From CAZSVE01 sp964610175 (GTDB lineage: Bacteria; Pseudomonadota; Gammaproteobacteria; HK1), in assembly GCA_964610175.1 (NCBI GenBank), contig CAZSVE010000034.1, forward strand, positions 1-31,123: DNA of 31,123 nt, written 5' to 3'. The stretch's first letter is position 1. Each line of letters starts with the position of its first letter. The position numbers and the translations under genes are program-made. The notes under the pieces are model-generated. The model saw only the letters and a list, made by a program, of their open reading frames with translations. It was not told where the DNA came from and made no database searches. This document shows, one piece after another, positions 1 through 6,153 of the stretch.

Positions 1-63
1 CGCAAGTGATCTACCTCCCTCCGGCGGGCCCGAAACCACGAAACAGCAAGAGAAAAGAATTGG

Positions 64-94
64 TTTATTTCCCAAGCATCTTCGCAAATGAGTT
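64..94 (+). repeat. Repeat A fragment (5' end only)
   Basis: About 30 bp matching the start of repeat family A (TTTATTTCCC then CTTCGCAAATGAGT). The rest of the repeat is missing and the sequence runs straight into an IS21 istA remnant on the other strand, whose last codons are read from this repeat. Confidence 0.6.
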
Positions 95-304
95 ACCCCT
101 TTCCATTTCCGCGTAATCGTAGGGCGTTGCGGGAAGGGCTTCGAGCGCGAGGCGATCCAGGGTTTCAAAGGCGCTTTTACGACAACCAGGAGGTTTCCGA
201 AAGGGACGAGCATCGAGTTCTTCCAACAACCCCTGGATTTGTCTGGTTTCAGATCTTGAAGAGATAAAAAAGTGCGGTGACGCTGGCGCGCCAGGATCTA
301 GCAT
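65..304 (-). pseudogene. IS21-family IstA transposase, C-terminal remnant
   Basis: An open stretch of 79 codons carries the typical C-terminal signature of IstA: an LLEELDARPF segment, then PPGCRKSAFETLD, then LPATPYDYAE (about residues 25-67). In the family this is followed by EW and a short basic tail; here the Trp codon appears lost by a one-base shift (AEMERG in place of AEW..G) and the last residues come from the 5' end of repeat A. Full IstA proteins are about 500 residues, so only the extreme C-terminus remains. No istB follows. I see no usable start or ribosome site; it is a dead fragment marking an old IS21 insertion or a deletion between IS21 and repeat A. Confidence 0.7.
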
Positions 305-419
305 TCTACCAATAAAACGGCAGCTTCCGCTTTGGCTTTATCTTTTCTTTTTTTGGTTTATAGGGGCGTGCTGGAGCAATGGCCGTCCCGTAGAGTTGTA
401 TTGTAAGGCGACATGGAAT

Positions 420-548
420 ATTTTTTGCTCATTTCCCGCTCAGCTTCGCTGATGAATCAAGCCTTACAAAACACTATGTTACAAAATCCTGATTTTGCTC
501 CACTACCGAATCATGCCTCATCGGTTCGGGGCAAAGCTTCGCCAGGAA
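420..548 (+). repeat. Repeat A copy
   Basis: Copy of the ~110-bp dispersed repeat A: starts near TTTTGCTCATTTCCCGCTCA, has the internal GATTTTGCTCCACTACCGA block and ends GGCAAAGCTTCGCCA. It carries a short internal duplication of the TTACAAAA segment. It stops about 20 bases before the ribosome site of the lipoprotein gene at 586, in the same orientation. Confidence 0.75.
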
Positions 549-585
549 TGAATCTGCTCCCTCAAGCCCCAAAGGAGACATCACG

Positions 586-927
586 ATGCAAAGACAAATA
601 AGACATTTCGTCGTTCTAGCGATGATTACGCTTTTGGCAGGTTGCGCGGTATCCAAGGGACAGGCGTTCGATGTGTCGTATGTAAACAAGATAGAACCCG
701 GAATGACTACGAAGGCCGATATTCGGAAGAATCTCGGTGAACCGCATTCCACGACCCTATCGAGCAAGACAGAGGTCTGGACGTATCAGCATTTTCGTGG
801 AGGGAGCTTCTTCGAGAACGTAAAAGGGGTATATGGCGCGGCCCCCATCAAGGCGGAAATAGACACATTGGAAATCTTTTTCAAGGACGACATCGTCAAG
901 GATTATTCATTCAAGAGGGATCGATAA
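586..927 (+). CDS. Small lipoprotein, BamE/SmpA-like domain
   Basis: This 113-residue protein begins with a signal peptide ending in a lipobox (LLAGC, Cys about residue 20), so it should be lipid-anchored, probably in the outer membrane. The mature part reads VNKIEPGMTTKADIRKNLGEP, then a TEVWTYQHF segment and a C-terminal beta segment (LEIFFKDDIVKDY). The pattern 'I..GMT..dI...lG.P.......W.Y' is that of the SmpA/OmlA (BamE-like) fold, which in BamE helps the outer-membrane protein assembly machine. Many unrelated small lipoproteins share the fold, so I do not call it bamE itself. The start is set by an AGGAG box 8 bases upstream. It stands alone, between two copies of repeat A. Confidence 0.8.
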   Translation: MQRQIRHFVVLAMITLLAGCAVSKGQAFDVSYVNKIEPGMTTKADIRKNLGEPHSTTLSSKTEVWTYQHFRGGSFFENVKGVYGAAPIKAEIDTLEIFFKDDIVKDYSFKRDR

Positions 928-959
928 TCCTGGTTCTGGCTGTGCCGGGTATCGATCAT

Positions 960-1070
960 TCGTTGATTTCCCGCTCAGCTTCGCAAATAAATCGAATTTA
1001 CGAAACGTCGGTTTTGCTTCACCGATGCCGGATCATGCTTCATCGGTTCGAGGCAAAGCTTCGCCAAACC
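960..1070 (+). repeat. Repeat A copy
   Basis: Nearly full repeat A (TTGATTTCCCGCTCAGCTTC ... GGCAAAGCTTCGCCA). Its last base lies about 4 bases before the ATG of the SRAP gene, so any ribosome-binding sequence for that gene must lie inside the repeat. The repeat is open in the frame of the gene, which can lead to a false 44-residue N-terminal extension. Confidence 0.8.
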
Positions 1071-1073
1071 ATT

Positions 1074-1901
1074 ATGTGCGCTTCCTACGAGCTTCGAACC
1101 AAAAGACAGGCAATTCAGGAACTTGGCATCCCCGTGCCCGAAACACTCGCCGAAGATGCCCTCGGCATCGTTGTGCGCGGCTATCGGAAGACCGACAAGG
1201 CCCCGGTGGTGGTCTTCGAAAACGGTCGCAGGGCCTTGAAGGAAATGTGCTTTTCCCTTTGTCCGCGCTGGTCCGGGGAATTCCCCTTCCGGGCCGCTAC
1301 GTACAATGCGCGCATGAATCGCCCCAAAACGGATAAAAAGACCGGAAAACCCATCAGGCACCCGAGAACGGGACGCCCTCTGATGGAGTATATTTTCGAA
1401 ATGCCGGCCTGGAAGGCATCGTTCCGGGACAGGCATTGCCTGGTCCCCATGTCCCTTGCCATGGAATCCAGCTATTTCGGCGCCTATGCGGGGAATATGG
1501 TGCGCTTCTCGAAACGGGACGGGGCATTGTTCCTGGCCATCGGCATCTGGGACCGCTGGCTGCAGCGCGACACGGGCGAATCCGTGGATTCCTTCGCCAT
1601 TCTGACCGACGACCCCTATCCGTTTTTCTACGACAGCGGCCATCGTCGCAGCCTTTTCGTCATCTCCGAAGATCATTGGGACGCCTGGCTTACGGGTAAA
1701 TTTGCTTCCCCCAAGGACAGCTACGAATTTCTGCGCAAAAACCGTATCGATCTCGATTGGAAGGCCGAGATCGAGCGGCCCATGAGAAAGGGCTGGGAAA
1801 AGCGCGCCCCCAATCCCGATGAAATCGAGACCATCGGGGAAACGGTGTGGCGGGGGGCTGTGGGGAGTGAAGAACGGGCCTTCGGGTCATCGAGGCAATA
1901 G
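1074..1901 (+). CDS. SRAP-domain protein (YedK/HMCES-like, abasic-site DNA-protein crosslinker)
   Basis: Proteins of this family cap abasic sites in single-stranded DNA by forming a crosslink through the Cys exposed after removal of Met1. I place the start at ATG 1074 because the protein then begins MCASYEL, with Cys at position 2 as the mechanism requires; the open frame upstream is translated repeat A. Other family landmarks are Asn78 in TYNARMN (NARSET-type motif), Glu131 in SLAMESSYFGAY and His190 in DSGHRRSLFVI, all in the expected order. The 275-residue length is somewhat longer than E. coli YedK. The sequence is divergent (no GFYEW), and an insert of Lys/Arg/Gly-rich residues follows the NAR motif (about 82-103). 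No partner gene is adjacent. Confidence 0.82.
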   Translation: MCASYELRTKRQAIQELGIPVPETLAEDALGIVVRGYRKTDKAPVVVFENGRRALKEMCFSLCPRWSGEFPFRAATYNARMNRPKTDKKTGKPIRHPRTGRPLMEYIFEMPAWKASFRDRHCLVPMSLAMESSYFGAYAGNMVRFSKRDGALFLAIGIWDRWLQRDTGESVDSFAILTDDPYPFFYDSGHRRSLFVISEDHWDAWLTGKFASPKDSYEFLRKNRIDLDWKAEIERPMRKGWEKRAPNPDEIETIGETVWRGAVGSEERAFGSSRQ

Positions 1902-2085
1902 CCCGATCGGTGCCGATGTGGTGACCGGGGTTTCAATGGTCGGCTCGCCAGGAAACCTTGCGCAGGCCGATTCCATCCTACGGCAATTTCTTTTTTCCAC
2001 GCGTCGGCCTGGAAACGAGACAAGCGCGGATTATCGTGTTCGGTAGATGTCCTTGCGATGACCAATTCGCACGGCAAGGGCTGGA

Positions 2086-2173
2086 AGTATCAGAAAAACA
2101 AAAATCCCGAGAGAACCGCTGGGTACGCCAAGACCCACCCCGCTTCAGCCTTGGCGCGAAGCGCTAACATGTT
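2086..2173 (+). repeat. Repeat B copy inserted in relE
   Basis: An 88-bp unit, from GTATCAGAAAAAC through CGCTGGGTACGCCAAGACCC to GCGCGAAGCGCTAACATGTT. The same unit recurs at 8619, 12511, 13744, 15749 and 29907. Here it cuts a relE reading frame, so its ends are well defined. It contains a possible 7-bp stem, CGCCAAG with CTTGGCG. Confidence 0.85.
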
Positions 2174-2303
2174 CACACCTCTCCACCCGAATCTCGCGGA
2201 TCACTCGGTAATCCCCGACTCGGTAACACCATGGTTCGATGGGACCGAAAAGCGGTTTTCCAAAACCGCGTGGGTTCGCGCTTCTGGCTATTCGCTCATC
2301 CAT

Positions 2304-2564
2304 GGCACGACCGAGGCCGCAACCAAATCCTGTTGCCGTCCCTGATATCTAGGGCCTAGCATTCCCTGCCGGGATGACGAGAGAGGTTGCTTCAGGCGAT
2401 TGTGTAGAAATTCAGCACTCCCGTCATTCCGGCGGGGAATGCCTTGACCCAGTGCCAGGGATGGTAGAAAACTAGCCATGAATTTTTGTGAGACCACAAT
2501 CGCTAAAACCCTTCGACCAACCACAAACATTCGCGCGGTTATGTCAATTGTCGAGGAGGAATTG
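2304..2564 (+). repeat. Repeat C copy inserted in relE
   Basis: A 261-bp unit running from GCACGACCGAGGCCGCAACC to GAGGAGGAATTG. Other copies lie at 16179, 18437 (inverted) and, partly, 26098. A CAT trinucleotide sits at both edges (2301-2303 and 2565-2567); removing the unit plus one CAT rejoins the RelE frame exactly. Inside are palindromic blocks such as CCTGCCGGGATGACG and CGTCATTCCGGCGGGGAATG. I see no coding potential. Confidence 0.85.
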
Positions 2565-2637
2565 CATATAATCGATGATCCGACGCGCCGCTGATCGATC
2601 CATGCCTCGAAGTTGCCCGAGCGCCGTATCGGTATAT

Positions 2638-2864
2638 CTAATCTTCCAGGCCAAGCGCGATCCTTACCGCCTGGGCGGTAATGGGTTTTTTCCCGTCCTT
2701 CGTCGATACGTTGCAATATCCTGGAAGCAAGATAACCCTCCTCCCTATCATGGATTCCCTGCTCGATGATTTCTTGCAGAAACGATTCCAAGGGACGATC
2801 AGCCTTTTCCGTCAGAAACGCCAGTTTTTTCTATTTCCGGTTCGAACCGAATGGAAATGACCAT
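2638..2864 (-). pseudogene. RelB-like antitoxin with two frameshifts
   Basis: From ATG 2864 the minus strand reads MVISIRFEPEIEK; after a one-base shift in an AAAAAA run it continues KLAFLTEKADRP, SFLQEIIEQGIHDREEGYLA, SRILQRIDEGREKT; after a second shift in AAAAAACCC it ends ITAQAVRIALGLED and a TAG at 2638. This is the layout of RelB/CopG-type antitoxins: an N-terminal ribbon-helix-helix DNA-binding part and a C-terminal 'T...vk..LGLED' tail, about 80 residues. Both shifts lie in homopolymer runs, so sequencing error is possible, but the partner relE is also broken by insertions. An AAGGA box 11 bases upstream lies between the start and the 196-bp repeat D. Confidence 0.75.
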
Positions 2865-2883
2865 GCTCGTTTTTGTCCTTATT

Positions 2884-3079
2884 GCTAGTGGGTAAGGGAG
2901 AGGCCTTAGCCACTCCCTCCCCGTTGCCGCGAAGGGGTCGATTCCCCTCATTTACCGACGTGCCCGTTTCGGGCATCGGGCGACTCCGCCCGGAGTACCC
3001 CTTGCGGGGAGTTGTCCGTTTTGGCTTACGCAGGTTGAAGATATTCCCCCTGTTTACCCCGCAAAACGTTCAACCGAGA
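2884..3079 (+). repeat. Repeat D, left copy (196 bp, apparently perfect direct repeat)
   Basis: Identical by eye, base for base, to 5839-6034. It is rich in small hairpins: GGGAG/CTCCC, GGGG(TCGATT)CCCC, GCCCG(TTT)CGGGC, CGGGCG(ACTC)CGCCCG and CCCC(TTGC)GGGG in a row. It begins 20 bases upstream of the relB remnant (opposite strand) and ends 60 bases before the PIN-system antitoxin gene. An open frame crosses it but resembles nothing I know. Confidence 0.9.
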
Positions 3080-3139
3080 CCCTTTGGGATGGACAGTGCC
3101 GAAGGTCGCATCCACCAACACAACTGTAGGTTTTTTCCC

Positions 3140-3397
3140 ATGCGGCAAGCATTACAGACTCGAACCGTTGTCGATGATCGGTTGGTAACCGCGCTGCCTG
3201 CCCTGCGGCCCTTGCTGGGCCGCAGGGTGCGGATGAGCGCGCTGGAGATATCGGACAGCGTCAAACCCACAACAAAAAAAATGTCTTTTGATGAATTTTT
3301 GGCCTTTCGTCTCAAGAGGCCCGATGACGTAGCATCCGTATCCCTGGAGGCCATGGAGCAGGCGATCATCGAGGGGACCGCCGCTGGAAAGCTTTGA
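3140..3397 (+). CDS. Antitoxin of a PIN-toxin pair
   Basis: An 85-residue protein immediately ahead of a PIN toxin. The N-terminal part (VVDDRLVTALPALRPLLGRRV) has the beta-strand pattern of the small swapped-hairpin or VapB-like DNA-binding antitoxins; the C-terminal part (KKMSFDEFLAFRLKRP, then SLEAMEQAIIEGTAAGKL) resembles the toxin-wrapping tails of such proteins. It would repress the operon and neutralise the nuclease. The longer open frame starting at 2873 is translated repeat D, so I start at ATG 3140; the ribosome site is weak (TGTAGG). Its stop codon overlaps the start of the toxin by 14 bases, which supports translational coupling. The exact antitoxin family is uncertain. Confidence 0.65.
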   Translation: MRQALQTRTVVDDRLVTALPALRPLLGRRVRMSALEISDSVKPTTKKMSFDEFLAFRLKRPDDVASVSLEAMEQAIIEGTAAGKL

Positions 3398-3800
3398 TAC
3401 CAATGTCGTCGTGCGGCTGTTGGTCGACGATGACCCGGTGCAATCACGACTGGCGCTCGATCTTTGGCGACAGGCCATCCATCGGGGAGGCGTTTTCCTG
3501 TCGAAGATGGTGCTGGTCGAAACCGTGTGGGTATTGAACGCTTCCTGCCGCTTCGATCGGCAGACCATCGTGAAGGTACTGGATGCGATGATGCGAACCG
3601 AGGGCGTGTCGGTGGAGCAGGAGGAGCAGATTAGCGCCGCATTACAAGCCTATGCCGATGGCGCGGCGGATTTTTCCGATTACCTGATTCTAACCACGGC
3701 CAAGGAGCATCGGGCTCTGCCAGTGCATAGCTTTGATCGGCGCTTTGCGAAGGCCGCAGGGGTCAGCTTGGTCCGGGCGGTTTCGCCATCCACGACATGA
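3384..3800 (+). CDS. PIN-domain ribonuclease toxin (VapC-like)
   Basis: A PIN-fold RNase with the four acidic landmarks in order: Asp in SFDTNVVVRLLVDDD at the very start, Glu in LVETVWVL (about residue 50), Asp in DFSDYLI (about 98) and Asp in SFDRRFAK (about 118). In this subfamily the protein normally begins M-x-SFDTN. The only codon at that place is CTG at 3384, preceded by GAGGGG at a spacing of 7-8 bases, so I infer a CTG start and 138 residues; a GTG at 3411 would cut off the first catalytic Asp. The start lies inside the end of the antitoxin gene. The toxin would cleave RNA (tRNA in characterised VapCs) when freed. It is the first gene inside the D-bracketed island. Confidence 0.8.
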   Translation: MESFDTNVVVRLLVDDDPVQSRLALDLWRQAIHRGGVFLSKMVLVETVWVLNASCRFDRQTIVKVLDAMMRTEGVSVEQEEQISAALQAYADGAADFSDYLILTTAKEHRALPVHSFDRRFAKAAGVSLVRAVSPSTT

Positions 3801-3924
3801 CCATTCCCGGAACCTCTGCGGCCGGGGCCGAACGAAAAACTGATCCCCATATTTAGGGCAATGGAGTTCACCAACAGGTTTCCACGCCGGCGCGTAATGG
3901 AACAAGTGTGAAGAGCATATTGGA

Positions 3925-5403
3925 ATGAAACAGCCCCCGAATTCGAAACAGTCTTCTATGAGATCGCTGCTCAACTGGTGGTCTTCGCCATTTTTGTCGG
4001 CGGCCAATGTTGACCGGTCTATATTGGAAAAATGCTCGGAAACAGACCACAGAAGATATTTCTCCCTCGGCGTGATAATGATTATCACAGCATTGTTAGC
4101 TGCGAGATCGTTTTCTCATGCTGTGTTTCTGTTTGTTGAGCCAACTTCCATCGACACTGCAAGGACGATAGCGTATATCAGTTTCCCCGTTTGGTTCCTG
4201 GTTATCTTCCACGCCAATAGAATTGTTATATCATCGATTAATAGACATAGCAGCAAGGCATGGATCATTAATGCGGCAATCAGATTTGTTTTTTCTGCTA
4301 TTATCTCCCTTTTTATTGCATATCCCATTGCCATATTTTGGCTGTCCGAGGACATATCAGATCATTACAAGTCGCAAGAGCTAAGCGGTCTCGATGGAAG
4401 ATTAGAAAAATTAGTTGGCGAACTGAATCAGCACAAGGAAGATCTAAGAAAAGCAGAAGAAATTAAGAACTCATATATTGAAAGACGTGGGGAGCTTCAT
4501 ATGGAAATGAATGGATTAAAAGAGGATTTTTCTTGTCAACTAACGGGAGGAGAACAGCCTTTTTGCCGTAAAGAAGGAAAAGATAATGAAAAAACTTACG
4601 GGAAGGCTGGTTTTGGCTCAGAAACAATCAAAGCGATAACTAACCTTAAGAATCTAAACGAAGAACTGAAAGAAGTATGGCGAAACATAACCAAACTCAC
4701 AGGAAAATCTCCCCCAGGGAATCTTGATAAAGAACTAAAGACAGATCTGGAAGGAAGAGCCAAAGCTACGGGAATTCCCGATTATACAATGAAAACTCTT
4801 GAATATTTTGAGGGAGAAATTCAAAAAGAAAAATCCAATGAAAGTGAAGATCGAAATGAGATTCCCTGGCTAGAGAAGAATATAGGCATAACAGAAACAG
4901 AAATAGAGAAAATTAAGGCAGCGAAAAGAGCAAGAGATGGAGGAGAGGATGAAATAAATAGATCTGTAGAAAAAGAATCCAGGCAACTCTCCCTATTGCA
5001 AAAAGGAGATCAGCTTTTTGCAATGCTCAAGTCTGGCAGCCTGCATGTTCAAGTAGAAATTATTGGTATATTCCTTATTCTATTGTGGCTAGAAACATTG
5101 CCCATATCCATGAAGATACTATCCCCACATGGAGAATATGAAAAGTACCTTGATCTTTTCTCTTTCTTGCATGATCAGCTTATTTCTCTTTGTAGGAAGC
5201 TCTTCGATCTGAATCTAGATGATCCTCTCGATGATTCAGAAGGAACAAAAGGAAACAAACATAATGTTTTATTTTCTTTTTTGATTTCTCTTGTTCTCGC
5301 AGTTGCTGTGTACAAGATAGCGAACTCCCATGTTAATACCATAGCCGCTTATTTCTTTGGTTTCTTCACTATCCTTGAAACATATCTTGGAGGCAAAAAA
5401 TGA
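3925..5403 (+). CDS. DUF4407 membrane protein with long cytoplasmic or periplasmic coiled coil
   Basis: A 492-residue membrane protein. The N-terminal block matches the DUF4407 pattern: NWWSSPFLSAANVDRSILEKC, then membrane spans at about 47-70, 80-100 (ending HANRIVISSI) and 116-140. A charged, helical, coiled-coil stretch follows (about 148-370), then a span at 376-393 (ILLWLETLPISMKIL, typical of the family's C-terminal part) and two more spans at about 446-490. Function is not known for the family. It overlaps the next gene by ATGA, so the two are translated together. Base composition is clearly AT-richer than the flanking genes, with many AAA/ATA/AGA codons, which indicates recent acquisition. 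A role in envelope stress or defence is possible but only a guess from the island context. Confidence 0.72.
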   Translation: MKQPPNSKQSSMRSLLNWWSSPFLSAANVDRSILEKCSETDHRRYFSLGVIMIITALLAARSFSHAVFLFVEPTSIDTARTIAYISFPVWFLVIFHANRIVISSINRHSSKAWIINAAIRFVFSAIISLFIAYPIAIFWLSEDISDHYKSQELSGLDGRLEKLVGELNQHKEDLRKAEEIKNSYIERRGELHMEMNGLKEDFSCQLTGGEQPFCRKEGKDNEKTYGKAGFGSETIKAITNLKNLNEELKEVWRNITKLTGKSPPGNLDKELKTDLEGRAKATGIPDYTMKTLEYFEGEIQKEKSNESEDRNEIPWLEKNIGITETEIEKIKAAKRARDGGEDEINRSVEKESRQLSLLQKGDQLFAMLKSGSLHVQVEIIGIFLILLWLETLPISMKILSPHGEYEKYLDLFSFLHDQLISLCRKLFDLNLDDPLDDSEGTKGNKHNVLFSFLISLVLAVAVYKIANSHVNTIAAYFFGFFTILETYLGGKK

Positions 5404-5750
5404 ATAATGACCTAACTGGAAGAATACTTCTTGGCGCTATTTTAGCAGTGATTATCTTATTGGTGGTGCATTTTTCCGGTGCAGGAATAGGCAACAACGA
5501 TGAAAATGAAGTTGCTATTTTTGAAAGATTGAATAATCAGATTGGGAACCTCGCCGGAAGAATTGAACTTCTGAACGAGCGCATTGGTGAATTGGCAAAG
5601 GCGGCGGATCAATCTAACAAATTAAGGGATGAGATATCCCTATTGAAAAGTAGAATTACAGAAATTAAAGAGGAACAGGGAAAGCTTAGAGACAACTCGG
5701 CCGAAATATTGAATCTTGTACGCGAGATAAAGCGATCAGTAGGGAAATAG
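5400..5750 (+). CDS. Small membrane-anchored coiled-coil protein
   Basis: A 116-residue protein with one N-terminal span (about residues 8-25, ILLGAILAVIILLVVHF) and then an almost continuous heptad-rich helix (FERLNNQIGNLAGRIELL to the end), rich in Leu, Ile, Glu and Lys. Its ATG overlaps the stop of the DUF4407 gene (ATGA), so it is almost certainly co-expressed and may pair with that protein's coiled coil. I do not recognise a family. It shares the low GC content of its partner. No hairpin terminator is evident directly downstream; a GTAGG-type palindrome (about 5802-5829) follows. Confidence 0.7.
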   Translation: MNNDLTGRILLGAILAVIILLVVHFSGAGIGNNDENEVAIFERLNNQIGNLAGRIELLNERIGELAKAADQSNKLRDEISLLKSRITEIKEEQGKLRDNSAEILNLVREIKRSVGK

Positions 5751-5838
5751 TATCCACTCGTTTCTCGTTCCCATTAAGCCCATATATGGGGACCAGCGCG
5801 TAGGTCGGGGTGAGGAACGAACCCCAACATGGGTATTC

Positions 5839-6034
5839 GCTAGTGGGTAAGGGAGAGGCCTTAGCCACTCCCTCCCCGTTGCCGCGAAGGGGTCGATTCC
5901 CCTCATTTACCGACGTGCCCGTTTCGGGCATCGGGCGACTCCGCCCGGAGTACCCCTTGCGGGGAGTTGTCCGTTTTGGCTTACGCAGGTTGAAGATATT
6001 CCCCCTGTTTACCCCGCAAAACGTTCAACCGAGA
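5839..6034 (+). repeat. Repeat D, right copy (196 bp)
   Basis: Second copy of the hairpin-rich 196-bp unit at 2884-3079, in the same orientation and apparently identical. The two copies bracket 2.76 kb holding the PIN toxin-antitoxin pair and the DUF4407 operon. Confidence 0.9.
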
Positions 6035-6153
6035 TACTTTGTAGTTTAAGCCGTGGCAAGTGTTTCTTGCGGTTATCGGGTTGCCCGCATGAGGGCCGGG
6101 CAGGCCATTTAGTGGCCACAGCCGAAGGTGCTAACTGCTCGCATGATTTAAAC
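6035..6153 (+). other. Hairpin-rich stretch between repeat D and the ISL3 element
   Basis: No gene. Three more short stems follow those of repeat D: GCAAG(TGTTT)CTTGC, GCCCG...CGGGC and GGCCA(TTTAG)TGGCC. It may belong to the same structured unit, of which only 196 bp is shared with the left copy. Confidence 0.4.

Larger units (their letters stand above)
2031..2654 (-). pseudogene. RelE-family toxin split into three by repeats C and B
   Basis: Reading the minus strand, a RelE protein can be pieced together from three blocks. Block 1 (2654-2565) starts with TTG and reads LAWKIRYTDTALGQLRGMD, then RSAARRIIDYM. Block 2 (2303-2174) reads MDERIARSANPRGFGKPLFG, then WCYRVGDYRVIREIRVERC. Block 3 (about 2085-2031) reads PALAVRIGHRKDIYRTR and a stop. 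These are the start, core and end of RelE in correct order, with YRVGDYR and the final RIGHRKDIYR tail diagnostic of the mRNA-interferase fold; joined they give about 90 residues, the normal length. Repeat C (2304-2564) separates blocks 1 and 2 and repeat B (about 2086-2173) separates 2 and 3. Stops within the inserts kill the gene. The TTG start overlaps the end of the relB remnant, as in working relBE operons. Confidence 0.85.

Noticed and set aside
2288..2791. 167-codon minus-strand open frame
   Set aside because: Runs through relB out of phase, relE out of phase and repeat C; only pieces are real, and they belong to the relBE remnant.
5810..6049. Open frame across repeat D as a gene
   Set aside because: Same peptide in both D copies is due to identity of the DNA; hairpins dominate and no family resemblance.
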